Positions 44,291 to 55,569 of a DNA stretch of 64,000 nucleotides are shown piece after piece. Position 1 is the first letter of the stretch; each line of letters begins with the position of its first letter. The stretch is from NCBI GenBank assembly GCA_963556145.1, contig OY744465.1, positions 3,286,001-3,350,000 on the forward strand, in the 5' to 3' direction. Under the pieces are notes generated by a model, which did no database searches, was not told the DNA's origin, and saw nothing but the letters and a program-made list of their open reading frames with translations. Origin of the DNA: Hygrocybe punicea (Eukaryota; Basidiomycota; Agaricomycetes; Agaricales; Hygrophoraceae). A program made the translations under genes and the position numbers.

Positions 44291-45963
44291 AGTGCCCCTT
44301 TTCCTCATGGCGACACCCTCGTCGCCAACTGCTACAGAAAAGAACACAAAACAAACAGAAACTGACCAAAAAACTCTCAAGCCACAACTCCCAGTCCCTC
44401 AGAATGCCTCGAATCAAGGCCGGGGCCTTATATCGTGAAGCGGGAAGTTGTCCTCGCGCAGGGGGCGATAGATGACCAGACTATACAAGACTCTCCTCAA
44501 ACTCAATACTCTTCGAATGCCTCCCTCGCAAGGGTTCAGGCTCACAACGCAAGGCCAAAGATCCTTCGAATTGTCCTAGCAAGTACTTAGTGCAGTGTGA
44601 AGGTTCAGGTGGTCCAAAATATAACTGTATTGGTGAAGATCGGGTAAATGGGTGCATGAATATAGTGTAGTGACGGCTTGTAGGCAGACTTTAATTGACA
44701 TCCAGTGTGGGGGGAACGGGGGACGAGGCTATAATAAAAGCTATAATACTGATGGGGCATAGGGTTGTACTTAACAAGGCATAGTATCCCGATGCGTTCG
44801 GGTCGGCGTGGGGTACATTACGCTGTTGGGTTGTCCAGGGTAGTCACCATGGTCGAGAACGGGGCCACGGGGAGCTGAACGAGGGTTCGCGGGGCCAGGT
44901 ATGGTGTAAGAAACCTGCTGGGGGTGGTGACGTGGTGGAACGCGGTGGGGTTCTGGGAACGGTGGGCACAGTCCATTCGTGGTATTGGAGTGCTCCGGGA
45001 TGGTGAATGGGTGGGCTGCAAGCTTCGTGAGTCGACCTGGGGCTGGCTCTGTTGGCAGAACGGGGCCGCGCGATGGTGACTTGGCGTGTGGTCCGGGTGT
45101 CTGAAAATGACGGCGGGGGCTTGTTTGGTGCAATGGGGGAACCGGGGGTTGTGGGTGGCGGAACAAAGGTGCGGGGAGTCGAATGGGTCCGTGTGGGGTC
45201 TGGCTACACGAAGAAACGGGGGGTCCAACGTTGGTGATGTGGCGGATCCGCGTAGTGACCAACAAGGGCGGGACGGCTTCGTTTGGGGCAACGAAGCGCG
45301 GTGGGGGTTTCTGCCAGGTGGAACGCGGGCACGGGGGGTTTAGCAAGCGTGGGAGGGGTGGTAACGCGCGGAAAAACGGGGGTTGCGAGATGATGACGTG
45401 GTGGTACGCGGTATCCAAAATGGACGGCGGCGGGGGGTTCTTTCGAGCAGAACGTGGGCACCGGGTCGTCGAGCGTGAACGCGGGGGCCTGGATGGATAC
45501 GTGTGGGCCGGGGAACACTAAAATATGAAGGGTTGAAAATAGGTCGCACGGCTGTACACGGGCGGCCGTTGGTGTTGAAAACGGACGTCGAGGGCGCTTC
45601 CGGAGCGACGTGGGGCAAGGTGGGGCCGTGAAACGTTGAACGAAGGCAGTGGGGGGTCGTCTTGGGCCTGTGAAGGGTGAAAAGCTGGGCGTGAATAAGG
45701 TGACATGGCCTGGCTGGGTGTTCAAAATGGGTCGCGGCCGCGTTTTTGGGGCGACATGGGCGTTGCTGGGTTGAACGAGAGTGCCAGGGGGTAAACTTGA
45801 GTACCATACGACCGAGAATAAAAGAAAATCTGCGGTTGCGCAGCGGTGGGTGGTGAGGCCAAAAAGGTCGTCTCGCAAGAAAAAGCAGCAAAGAAAGGCA
45901 AAAGAGAGAAGAAAGTCCAAAAAAGCAAGCATCAGTGAGTCGAAAACACTCTCATCACCACGT

Positions 45964-46119
45964 TGGAGAGGTACCGAGGTACCTCTCTGGGGGCTCACGC
46001 AGAACTCGAGAGGTAAGACAGGATGGATAGGATGATAGACTGACTACTACATCAGGAAGGCTACTAACTAGGTCAACCGTGGGAGCCTGGTCACGTGACT
46101 GGCAGGTCCCACTACTCCA
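45964..46119 (+). repeat. 3' LTR of the TRIM-like element
   Basis: 156 bp, nearly identical to 44135-44290 (differences such as CTCTCT for CTCTCC and GCAGAACT for GCAGGACT). Preceded by ATCACCACGT. Confidence 0.9.
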
Positions 46120-46175
46120 GCGGTCAACAACCACTGCACTACCATATATTCCAATAGGTTATGAGGCCTGAATGG

Positions 46176-46974
46176 TGTCATGACCCCAAATGGTTTGGGG
46201 TTTAATGTCATGGGTTTACCATTGGACCATGGACTTACATATTTAAGTGCAAGACTATGGATGCACACCTACACTCATTAGTACCTATTCTATGCCTTTC
46301 CACATTATGCATGCTAGTGAACAGACACAAATAGCATATATGCTTACCTTCATATTATTTAAGATGACTTCACTAGCAATGCCCAGACCTAGCCTTTTAT
46401 GTATAGTGCACAGAGGCACATCCCCCACTTATTAGTATTTATTATATATTTTGCTGCATTATGCGTGCAAGGAGACAAGCACAACTAGTATTCTTACCTA
46501 TATTAGCAGTAATGGATTGATTACAAATCTTGTTTACTTGTATTGATTAAAAGTGACTCAGCTAGATAATGGGAAATGATTAGATAAGATGTGAACAAGA
46601 GGATGATAAGATAGTGATAATATAGGATGCATCAGAGAGTGATTGTGATAGTTTGCTTACATAAAGACAATGGAGGTCTATTGTTCTGAACAGTCCATTG
46701 TTCTAAACAGTCCAAATGGAGATAGAGCCCATTGTTCACAGCCTCTTTGATGCCATCTATTGTTCTCATGACTCAGTCCAATTGTTCTCACTTTCCCATT
46801 GTTCTCAGTCCCCCATTGTTCTCCAATAGTATAAATAGGGCCCCCAAATTGCAGTAGACAGTAGGATTTCCCCCCTCACCAATCAGTAGTCAGTCTTAGT
46901 CTGGGTTCATACAGTGTGTTTCCTCATTCTATTAGTACTAGTAGTCACTAGTGAATATTAGTATTTTCAGTACA
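46176..46974 (+). repeat. LTR-like repeat starting TGTCATGACCCC
   Basis: Its reverse complement is found at 57757-58907, with ~350 bp extra there. The TGTCATGACCCC start is a common beginning of fungal Gypsy LTRs. It contains a TATA-like AGTATAAATAGGG at about 46830 and CCCATTGTTCTCA repeats. It sits within the Copia 5' LTR. Confidence 0.6.
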
Positions 46975-47255
46975 TCACGCTCTCCAATTGCCATTCATAC
47001 CTTCTCAAAGTCTGAATTCTTAATTGAAGAGACCTCACTATTACATTCTATTGACTCATAGAGTACATATACCTACAAACCCCTTCCTGATAGGTTATTT
47101 GGATATTAGAAACCCATGAACAACAAGAAGGTACCTGAACAAAGTCAACTCTGGTAATTCTTGGTGAAACAAACATTCACATAACAACAGCTGTAATGGA
47201 AACATGATCATGCACCTCCAAACATCGCAGTACCACCTAGTATACTAAGTCGACT

Positions 47256-47455
47256 ATGATGGACGAAGTCATGCACACATCGGGATCCTACCGGATTGAG
47301 TTATTGAAGGGAAACAATTGGATGCTGTGGAAGAGATGAATGTTAGCCATGCTTCGGGATCTTGGGTTAGAGACATACATCAATGCAGAATCAACAGCCC
47401 CTGCTCTGGTGGACGCTTCCCATCCAACAGCAGTGGAATCTGAGGTGATGCAGAA
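47256..47455 (+). pseudogene. Copia gag, N-terminal part
   Basis: From ATG 47256 the frame reads SYRIELLKGNNWMLWKR, a TGA (CGA expected), then MLAMLRDLGLETYINAES..HPTAVES. The I..L.G.N...W...M...L sequence is the usual start of Copia gag. It stops at 47455, where the repeat ACCTGTTTAGTGGGCC begins. Reading resumes at 51886. Confidence 0.8.
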
Positions 47456-48099
47456 CCTGTTTAGTGGGCCAGTGCTGTGCATGGCATGAACGAGTTCATT
47501 TTTTCCCCTCCTCACTTTCATCATAGCAACCACTCACCATAGCAACATAAAAAGTACAAAAAATAAAACTGCATAGCATGTTATTTGCTTCATCATTATC
47601 TACTATTCTCAGCCAAAAAAGAGAGCAACATGTCAACTGTCAAATACAACTGTCTTTAAATAGTATGATAACAATTGACTTACATTTGCTCAACCCTACT
47701 TCTCTATAACCTTGCTGCACAACCGATGATAACATGAAGATAGCTAGCTGTGCTTAAGTGGGCTAAAGTTACGAGTTCTTCCATTTATGGAAGACTCGTT
47801 CTTATGAGTCCAGGATATATGGCAGTTTGTCAGTAATTAATTAACTAATTGATTAATTAATGTTTGAAATCAACCATAGAGCCAAATTTTGCATTTCTGA
47901 CCCATTTTTTTTGGAAAAATTCAGGAATAAACTAGATTTTTGAAATTTCATCCTCAAATATTTTCATGAATATAGGATTTATTTTGAGGTTGTAAAAAAT
48001 CAAAAACCTCTCCAAAGGAGCAGAAAAAAAATTTGTGTGACACGGAATTTGATCCAAAAAGGAAATTGTCACAGTCAGTCACGGAGTCTTTCTCAGTAT

Positions 48100-48985
48100 T
48101 CCCAGTCTCAAATCTCTACCCGCGGATCATGCCCCACAAGACTGAGTGAGGAGCAGTCATGTAGGACCAAATGGACTGTAAGTACAGCCCCACAAGTGGT
48201 CCGATGTGTCCTGTTGAGTTGTACTGACCCCCTCCTCCTCATGCCCCCCCAAACCAGATCTCTACCCCCCGAAGTCGGACAGCCAAACCACTGTAGGATC
48301 TGTTAGGAGGGACACACTGGACTGTAAGTACACCCCCAGAAGTGGTCCGATGTCTCCCATTCAACCACACTGACCCCTCCTCCTCCTGCCCCCCCATACA
48401 CCAGATCTCTACCCCCCGAAGTCGGACGGCCAAATCCTGTAGGAAGCAGTTAGGGGGGACCCAATGGAGTGTAGGAATGGCATCAAACATGGTACGATGT
48501 TTCCTGTTGAGTCATGGTAACCCCCTCCTCCTCATCCCCCCCACATCCCAGATCTCTACCCCCCGAAGTCGGACGGCCAAACCCTTTGGGGACCAGTTAG
48601 GGGGGACCCAATGGAGTGTAGGAATGGCATCAAACATGGTACGATGTTTCCTGTTGAGTCATGGTAACCCCCTCCTCCTCATCCCCCCCACATCCCAGAT
48701 CTCTACCCCCCGATGTCGGACCACCACACCACTTGAGGAGCGGATGGGGGGGACCCAATGGACTGTAAGTACACCCCCAGACATGGTCCAATGCCTCCCA
48801 TTCAACCACACTGATCCCCTCCTCCTCCTGCCCCCCATACACCAGATCTCTACCCCCCAAAGTCGGACCACCACACCACTTGGGGACCGGTTCGGGGGGA
48901 CCAAATGAACTGTAAGTACACCCCCACAAGTGGTCCGATGTGTCCCGTTGAGTTGTACTGACCCCCTCTTCCTCATGCCCCCCAT
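48100..48985 (+). repeat. Satellite 1, ~146-bp unit, six copies
   Basis: CAGATCTCTACCCCCCGAAG recurs at about 48257, 48403, 48549, 48696 and 48842, with partial units at each end. Each unit has GTCGGAC.GCCA, GGGGGGACC(C/A)AATGGA and GTGGTCCGATGT/CATGGTACGATG. Confidence 0.9.
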
Positions 48986-49614
48986 ATATGAGATCTCTAT
49001 TCCCTGCAGCCGAGAGGTCAGTACTGACATGTAGTTTCATTAGTTTCCTTAGTTTTCCTAGCTGCGTAGCATAGAAGGGTGGCTATCTGAGCCATGGAAG
49101 GTGTGATTGTGCAGTCTGTGCATGATTCCCTTTCACCCTTCTGAAATCAACGGAGGGGGATGGCTGTCTGGGCCGTGGAGGGTGTGGTTGTGCAGTCTGT
49201 GCACGGCCCTCCTTCAGTCTCCAATATAAGTCACCAGAGGGGGCAATCTGTGCCATGGGAGTTGTAATTGTGCAGTCTGTGCATCATTCACTTTCACCCT
49301 CTGGATGTGTGGTTTTGAGGATGGTCTCACTGGACCCTTCGATGACTCGAGACCGGGACTTCGTCAGACCTCCCTTGAGACTTGTCCAGAAGGACACTCA
49401 GTAAAATTAAATAAGGGTGATCTCTCTGAGGACATGACACTATGACTTTGTCAGATGTCCTTTGAGACTTGCTATATTTGTGTAAATAATGTTTTTTCTT
49501 ATTAAATCAGGACATGCATATATACAACAAATGAGATGGTGAGTACTAGCCAGGTATTGTTAATAGGTGCATTGGAGAAGCATCTTTACCAGAAAACAAG
49601 TCGACACATCATAC
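48986..49614. other. Short GGGTGGCTATCTGAGCC repeat and spacer
   Basis: Three degenerate ~85-bp units (GGCTRTCTGRGCC.TGGA.GGTGTGRTTGTGCAGTCTGTGCA) at about 49075-49310, then unassigned sequence. Confidence 0.6.
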
Positions 49615-50034
49615 AATGATTACAAGTTCTTCCATTTATGGAAGAATTGTTCTTATCAGTCCAGGATATAGGGCAGTTCTTCAGTAATTAAATAATTTAA
49701 ATTATTAAATTATTGATTAATGTTTGAAATCAACTATAGAGCCAAATTCTGCCTTCCTAACCTGTTTTTTTGGAAACAAATCATGAATAAACTAGATTTT
49801 TGGAATTGTGTCCTCAAATATTGTCAGGAATATAGGATTTATCTTGAGGTCATAAAAAATAAAAAACCGCTCCAATGGATGAGAAAAAAAAATTGTATGA
49901 CGCGGAATTTGATTGAAAAAGGAAGTTGTCACTTTGTGTCACAGGAGTCTCAGCTCTCAACTCCCCGACTTCTTCCACAGTCAAGACCCGCTGTCCCAGC
50001 GATTTCGACCATGGCTGACATGAATCAACCTCCT

Positions 50035-50875
50035 GCACCTCGTTTGGATTGAAAATGAATGGTCGGGGGGCTTTAGGCCCTCACGTTCCGGCTGACTGCG
50101 CAACCACCACCACCACCACCCCATTTTCTACCACCAGGACACCCGCTCCCATCCTGTTTTCGACCACCCCCAGCTAGCCTACACTCCCCGCACTCCGTTT
50201 CCATTGAAAACGAGCGACCAGGGGGTCTCAAGCCCTCAAGCCCAACCACCACCAGACTCCCTTTTTCTACTACCACCCCATTTTCACCCACCAGGATGTC
50301 CCTTCCCGCCCCGTTTTCGACCACCCCCAGCCAGTACATGCCCCCCGCGACTCATTTCTATAGAAAAGGAGAGGCTGGGGGGTCCAAATCCCTTGTGTTT
50401 CTGCCTTCTGCCTCACCAGCCCACCCCTCTTTTTTTGTTCACCAGGACCAGTCCCCCCCACCCCATTTTTGACCAACCCTGGCCAGTATATGTCCTCCGC
50501 GCCCCATTGCCATAGAAAACGAGAGGCCAGGGGATCCTAATCCCTCGCGTTTCCACCTTCTGCCCCACCAGCCCTCCCCATCTTTTTGACCACCAGGACA
50601 GTTCCTGCCCCATTTTCATCCAACCCCGGCCAGTACTAGTCCCCCATGCCACGTTTCCATGGCAAACAAGACAATGGGGGGTCTGGCACCCTCACTGCCA
50701 TCTTCTGCCCCAACAGTCTCCCCTTACTTTTTTTGACCACCAGGATGACCCACCCCATTTTCGACCATCCTCCGGCCAGCCCCTGCACTTCGTTACCATA
50801 GAAAATGAGAGGAAAGGGGTTTCGAAGCCCATGTTTCCACCTTTTGCACCCCCTCCCTCACCTTCTTTGTATCTA
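50035..50875 (+). repeat. Satellite 2, ~150-bp unit, five to six copies
   Basis: Same family as 9430-10375: CACCTCGTTTGGATTGAAAA, CTGACTGCGCAACCACC, ACCACCAGGACACCC and TTTTCGACCACCCCC.GC recur. It degrades toward the right. Confidence 0.85.
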
Positions 50876-51885
50876 GTAAACTGACACCCAAAGTGGTATT
50901 ATCACATTATGCTGTCAGATGAAGTCCTGTGAAGAAGATTGTAGGGAGAAACTTGTTTAGTTTTTCAAGGGCTAGAAGTGCATATACTGTGTTTTCCTTT
51001 ATTTTTGTCCTTTGAGTTGTGAGTGCCATGAATTATTAAAAGGCTGTAAATCTTGGCCAAAACAATATCTTGTGGTGGGAAATGACATTGTGGGGAATGA
51101 CTCTGAATACAAAATGATGAAAGAACTCGTTCATGCCATGCGAAGCACTGGCCCACTAAACAAGTTGCATATGGCATGAACAAAGTCTTGTTTCTGTCAT
51201 TGGATTTTTATTTCTATGATTATTATGAACATCAATAAGTGATTTTACTTCAAATATATAATTAGCATATAATATATATAGTGATATCACATTGAATTAT
51301 ATGTTTTAAGTAAAAATATCATTAGATCATCTGAGTTACACTAATTTCTGCTTATATGGCCGATATTTCCATATATAGTAGTAGTAGTCACATGTGACTA
51401 TAACTCCTGTGATCAGCTTAAAATTTAGCATATATGGTATAAAATTGCCTTATATGGTTAGACTGGTCACATGTGACTGTCACCATTGCAATCAGCAAAA
51501 AATTTGCTATATAATATCAAAAATTACCTTATTTGGTTAGATTGGTCACATGTCACAGTCACACCTGACCCGAAATGATAATCTTAGTCAGCAGTTCGAT
51601 TTTCAGCTGATTCTGATAAGAATTGAGACCAGTACGAATATTTTGAATATAATTGGAAGGTAATTTGTCTTTGTTGCAACAACCCATATTCAGATGCTTA
51701 TGTAAGCTTGTCCACACATGGCCCCAACTGTATCTGATTTTCCAGTATCAGAAGTAGAATCATATCTCTTGCCCAAAAAAAATTTCTCTATAGGCGATCA
51801 TAGAACATTAATTAATTAATTACGAACCCTCACTGGTCCTGGTTTGATAAAGAACGAGTCTTTTAATAAATTAAAAGAACTCGTA

Positions 51886-52500
51886 AATAGCACGGCAGAG
51901 ACACCAAGATGAGGACACGGATCAAGCTTGGAATTGGCAATGCGGAAATGATACATATCATTGGTGCATACACATGTGGAAGCAGCTAACCTTGGTAAAG
52001 GAATCCAGGGGGAAGCTTGGAATATTAGCGATGTGAGGCACATTGTACCAGTCAATTTATGAAGAAGGATTCAACCTAATCGAGCACATATTGAAGCTCC
52101 AGAAACTGTAGGAGGAGCTCCACTTGATGGGAAGCCTCATTTCCAATGAAGACTTCATGACGATACTTGTATCCTCCTTAACATTGGTGTACTTAGGCTT
52201 GAAGAAGGATGGAACATCACTGACATCACACAAACTAGTCGCGATCCTATTAGAGGAAGACCACAGGCACCATGAGTGCAGTGGAGATCCTAACAATGTC
52301 ACTATGCATGGGAGGTTCACTGGAAAGTATGACAGAAGGGTAATGGAAAGCAGAAGGTGGCTGATTCCAAGACAGAATGCTTCAACTGCCATAAGAAGGG
52401 ACATATAGCGAAGGACTGCTGGTCTAAAGGTGGAGGAAAGGAAAGGCAAGGGTCAAAAGGGAAAGGAAAGGGTACCAGAAAGGGTGGAAACCACTAGAAC
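51886..52500 (+). pseudogene. Copia gag, central part and zinc knuckle
   Basis: Frames shift several times, but the family blocks are in order: MRTRIKLGIGNAEMIHIIGA (about 51910-51970), QSIYEEGFNLIEHILKLQKL then TAG (CAG expected), EELHLMGSLISNEDFMTILV (52110-52170), and a perfect zinc knuckle CFNCHKKGHIAKDC at 52378-52419, followed by a K/G-rich tail. It would package the element RNA. Confidence 0.85.
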
Positions 52501-52515
52501 CAATCAAATCAAGCT

Positions 52516-52821
52516 GTGGACAATGTCAATAATATGTTACAGGATGTAGCATACAAAGTGAATACAGAAAACAATTCAAACTATGATTGGTTACTGGATT
52601 CCAGAATGACAAGTCACATCAGCAATTTCCAAAATGCATTCATCATGTACAAAACTCTGGATGAAGCTACCATTCAAGGACTAGGAAAGGTAGCTGCTCG
52701 AGCTCTTGGTTGCAGAACCATTGTTTTATACTTCACAGTGGACGGAAGGGACATACAACATCAGCTACGAGATGTACTACATATACCGGAGTCACAGAAC
52801 TTGCTACTACCGCTGAGCTGA
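52516..52821 (+). pseudogene. Copia protease
   Basis: YDWLLDSRMTSHIS is the active-site block; the normal form is D-S-G-A-T-S-H-I, so Gly is Arg (AGA) and Ala is Met, both explained by G-to-A and C-to-T changes. It then reads GLGKVAARALG and LRDVLHIPES as expected. Catalytically dead as written. Confidence 0.9.
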
Positions 52822-52849
52822 TTCGATGAAAGTGGCAGATGGGTTAACT

Positions 52850-53880
52850 TCTGCAACGGAATATGCAGGCTCTACACGAAGAAGAAGAACTTGTCAGAAT
52901 AGGCTGGAAAGATGGATGAATATACCGTCTGAACACCCAAGTGCAATCCCACATGCCAGAAAAGGCAAACGTAGTCATGCTGAAGAAAATGTCTTGCGAT
53001 GAATGGCACCGCCTATACGGACACATCAGAATGAGTGGACTTGAGACCCTGCAGAGAAAGGGGTTAGTCACAGGTCTAGAAATTGACCAAGGGAGTGTCC
53101 CTTCCCAAACCTGTGAGGCTTGCATTCAGGCAAAGGATGCCATCCAGCCATTTTCTAAAGAGACCAATGGATGATCGAAAGTCACTGGAGAGTGGACTTT
53201 GAGTGATGTCTGGGGCCCAGCATGCATAGAGTCTATTGGAGGATCAAGATACTATATCTCATTCACAGACGACATGGTACGCACCATAACCACTTTATTC
53301 ATAAAATGGAAAAGCCAGGCAACAGAACGCATCAAGGCTTACGTTAACATGATCGAGAAGAAGTTCGATCGAAACCCTAAATATTTGTGGTTCAATAACA
53401 GAAAGGAACTCATCAACAAGGAAGTTGAGAGATGGGCAGCAAAGAAGGGAATTGTCATTGAAACAATGGCCCCTTACTCACCCTCGCAACACAGAATGGC
53501 AGAAAGATTTAATTGCACATTACTGGAGTTAGCCCACATGATGTTGATTGCTACACCACATTCCTTTGGCCAGAAGCTGTTGCACATGCAGCATACATTC
53601 AAAACCAATCCCCCACCAAGGCTCTAGATGGAATGACTGTGCATGAAGCCTGGACTGGCAAGAAGCCAGATGTATCACATTTCTGGGAGTTTGGATGCAA
53701 TGTTTGGGTCTTATATCAAGGCGGAAAGAGATTGAAGCTGGCACCACGATCAGTTAAGATGAAGTTCATAGGATTTGTGGAGTCACAGAAGGCTATTCCA
53801 CACAACGATGCCACAATGCGGACTGTTAAAACATCATGGAATGTTGCATTTCACGAGGATGGGGCATTTGTTACATTTCC
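52850..53880 (+). pseudogene. Copia integrase (pre-integrase finger, core, C-terminal part)
   Basis: The HHCC finger is at 53000-53130 (WHRLYGHI..L, CEACIQAK). The core has SDVWGPACIESIGGSRYYI..TDD (first Asp region), LWFNNRKEL where the second catalytic Asp is Asn and the next Gly is Arg (both G to A), and PYSPSQHRMAERFN with the catalytic Glu. After a frameshift near 53560 it continues FWPEAVAHAAYIQNQSPTKALDGMTVHEAWTGKKP.., FGCNVWV and VKTSWNVAFHEDG. It stops making sense at about 53880, where an insertion begins. Confidence 0.88.
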
Positions 53881-53884
53881 AACT

Positions 53885-55560
53885 CCGCTTCCGACCCCGA
53901 TGCCCATTCCAATACCTACCATGACGATTCTACACTGCCACCTTCCTTTTTTATTTCATTTTGTCCTTTGTCTTTGTTTCGATGTCATTGTTTCTTCATT
54001 CGGACATCCTTGTACTTTCTTGTTCTTGTTCTCTTTTTGTCCCACCTTCTAGAACAATCCAGACCGACCATGGACATATCCATGTGACCTCGTTGTACCC
54101 GAATAGTTTCCTTGCCGACGGATGTCACCGACATTGTCTTTTCCCTTCGATATCTTGTTTACGCTATCCCACGACAAACCGATCACAATGGCTGTACTCC
54201 CGAAACAGCTCATTACCGTAATTATCATTGGCAGCATCGCCATCACTTTCCTGATCGGTTTCTACCTTGTTATGATCTATCTTTGGCATCGGCACCGAAA
54301 CCCTTCCGCCATTGATACTTCTGACTTCCACCTCGACAATATATCGACACGTAATTGACAATTGCCATTCCCGGATATTTGGTTTCCATATTCATACCCT
54401 GTGCCCACCATTATCCTCCCTGACGATCCGACGACATTCCTCACCTGCATGCGAACTCTGGACAATCCCCGATCACAAGACATTTCACTGTTCTCTCTAA
54501 TCCGACCATCGCCGGAGCATACTCTTTTAGACTTCGACCACAGACCATACGACTTCCCAAACAGTGAACCAACCCCTATCGCATATTGTTCGCACGACAC
54601 CGCTTCAATGCAGTACCCGACGACTTGTTCCCACAGCTTGTCACTCGTGCCATGACTCGACACCTGGACCCACGTTCATTTATCCTTTTCCATCATGATC
54701 TCGATACCTCCCACACTCGTTTACAATGATACCCTTTCTTGGACGAATACCGACATCAAGTGGACCTTCTTGTTCCACAAACAGGACAAGACATCGCTCC
54801 TCGATACGTCATCAACACAGACATCGTCATCCGGTACAGCTTGTGCTGTTCACATGTCTGACCTCGACTAGCCCACCGTCCTAGTTGGTTTTCCTTCCAC
54901 ACATTCCTTTGTTTTCTTTCATGCAAACCTTGCCATTACATCCACACCACCTCAAGACATTCTCATCACCAATCCCACACTGGATGATACCCATCTTCGA
55001 CCCGACCGTGCAATGCACTTGCTAGATTGCACACTTGCTTGTTACAGCAAGTGTAGACCCCGAATAGGCAATTCTGCACATCACATGATCCGATGACAAA
55101 TCATCCGAGTCATCTGGACCTCACCTCTCCCTCAATGACACCCGGGCCTCCAGTTGGATCGCGAGAACATCGACATGAGGACGCCTCATGTGTGCCTCAT
55201 GGTGAACACATGGTAGAGTTGGACATGTTATGGCTTCATGGTTGTATTTCTATTTACCTCCCCTCAAGACCAGTCACTATATATACTGTTCTTGTTGTTG
55301 GTTCGGACTTTTTCTTCTTTTCCTTTCTTTACGTTTAGTCTGGTTCTTGGGGCAGACTCATCTTGTTTTGGGTAACCCCCACGGCTCGCAATGACACTAG
55401 ACCTTGACCCCCCCTGTTAGCAGTGTTGTCTTAGCTGTAAGCAACAATGAAAGCTGCTGTTCTCCCCTCTGGAAGCCGATTCCCTGTTAAGTTGATTGTT
55501 GCCGGAGCCCGCTGCAGAAGCGATCCGTAACAGCATTGCAGGAAGTCTGGATTGTATCCA
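53885..55560 (+). other. Unrecognised insertion within Copia pol
   Basis: Neither side aligns to a Copia linker. TCCAACT occurs at both possible edges (53878-53884 and 55557-55563), which could be a 7-bp duplication or chance. It holds a membrane-protein-like ORF at 54188-54656 and is otherwise CT-rich with GACGAC/CGACC motifs. Confidence 0.4.
54188..54656 (+). pseudogene. Unrecognised single-pass membrane protein ORF, decayed
   Basis: ATG 54188 starts MAVLPKQLITVIIIGSIAIT, a strongly hydrophobic segment of ~26 residues ending in FYLVMIYLWHRHRNPS, so an N-terminal anchor with a basic cytosolic edge. A TGA follows at 54356 (CGA possible), then in the same frame LPFPDIWFPYSYPVPTIILP, ..TLDNPRSQDISLF.., LLDFDHRPYDFPN and a stop at 54656. 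A second frame (about 54580-54720) with RHRFNAVPDDLFPQLVTRAM and SFILFHHDLDTSH seems to continue the protein after a frameshift. No family recognised. It is not a normal part of Copia pol. Confidence 0.4.
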
Positions 55561-55569
55561 ACTTACTGG

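Larger units (their letters stand above)
44135..46119 (+). mobile_element. TRIM-like element, 156-bp LTRs
   Basis: LTRs 44135-44290 and 45964-46119 start TGGAGAGGTACCGAGG and end CACTACTCCA (inverted TGGAG/CTCCA). They are flanked by GCGG on both sides (44131-44134 and 46120-46123); the undisturbed Copia LTR at about 57713 has the single site TTAGCAGTCAAC. The interior is G-rich, with recurring GGTGGAACGCGG/GAACGGGG blocks, and has no retroelement domains. The proline/histidine-rich frames on its minus strand are compositional. Confidence 0.85.
47456..51885. repeat. Composite hairpin/satellite repeat block inserted in Copia gag
   Basis: Layout: 47456-47765 relative of 6832-7240; 47770-47799 hairpin (ACGAGTTCTTCCATTTATGG and complement) followed by ~340 bp and satellite 1; 49621-49650 hairpin followed by a similar ~340 bp and satellite 2; 51118-51168 TIR-like end (GAACTCGTTCATGCCATGC.. 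..GGCCCACTAAACAAG); 51169-51884 close relative of 7251-7980 ending in the hairpin ACGAGTCTTTTAATAAATTA. Gag sequence lies on both sides. Confidence 0.7.

Noticed and set aside
44771..45998. Long P/H/R-rich minus-strand frames
   Set aside because: Due to the G-rich interior of the TRIM-like element. Overlapping frames are equally long and none has a domain.
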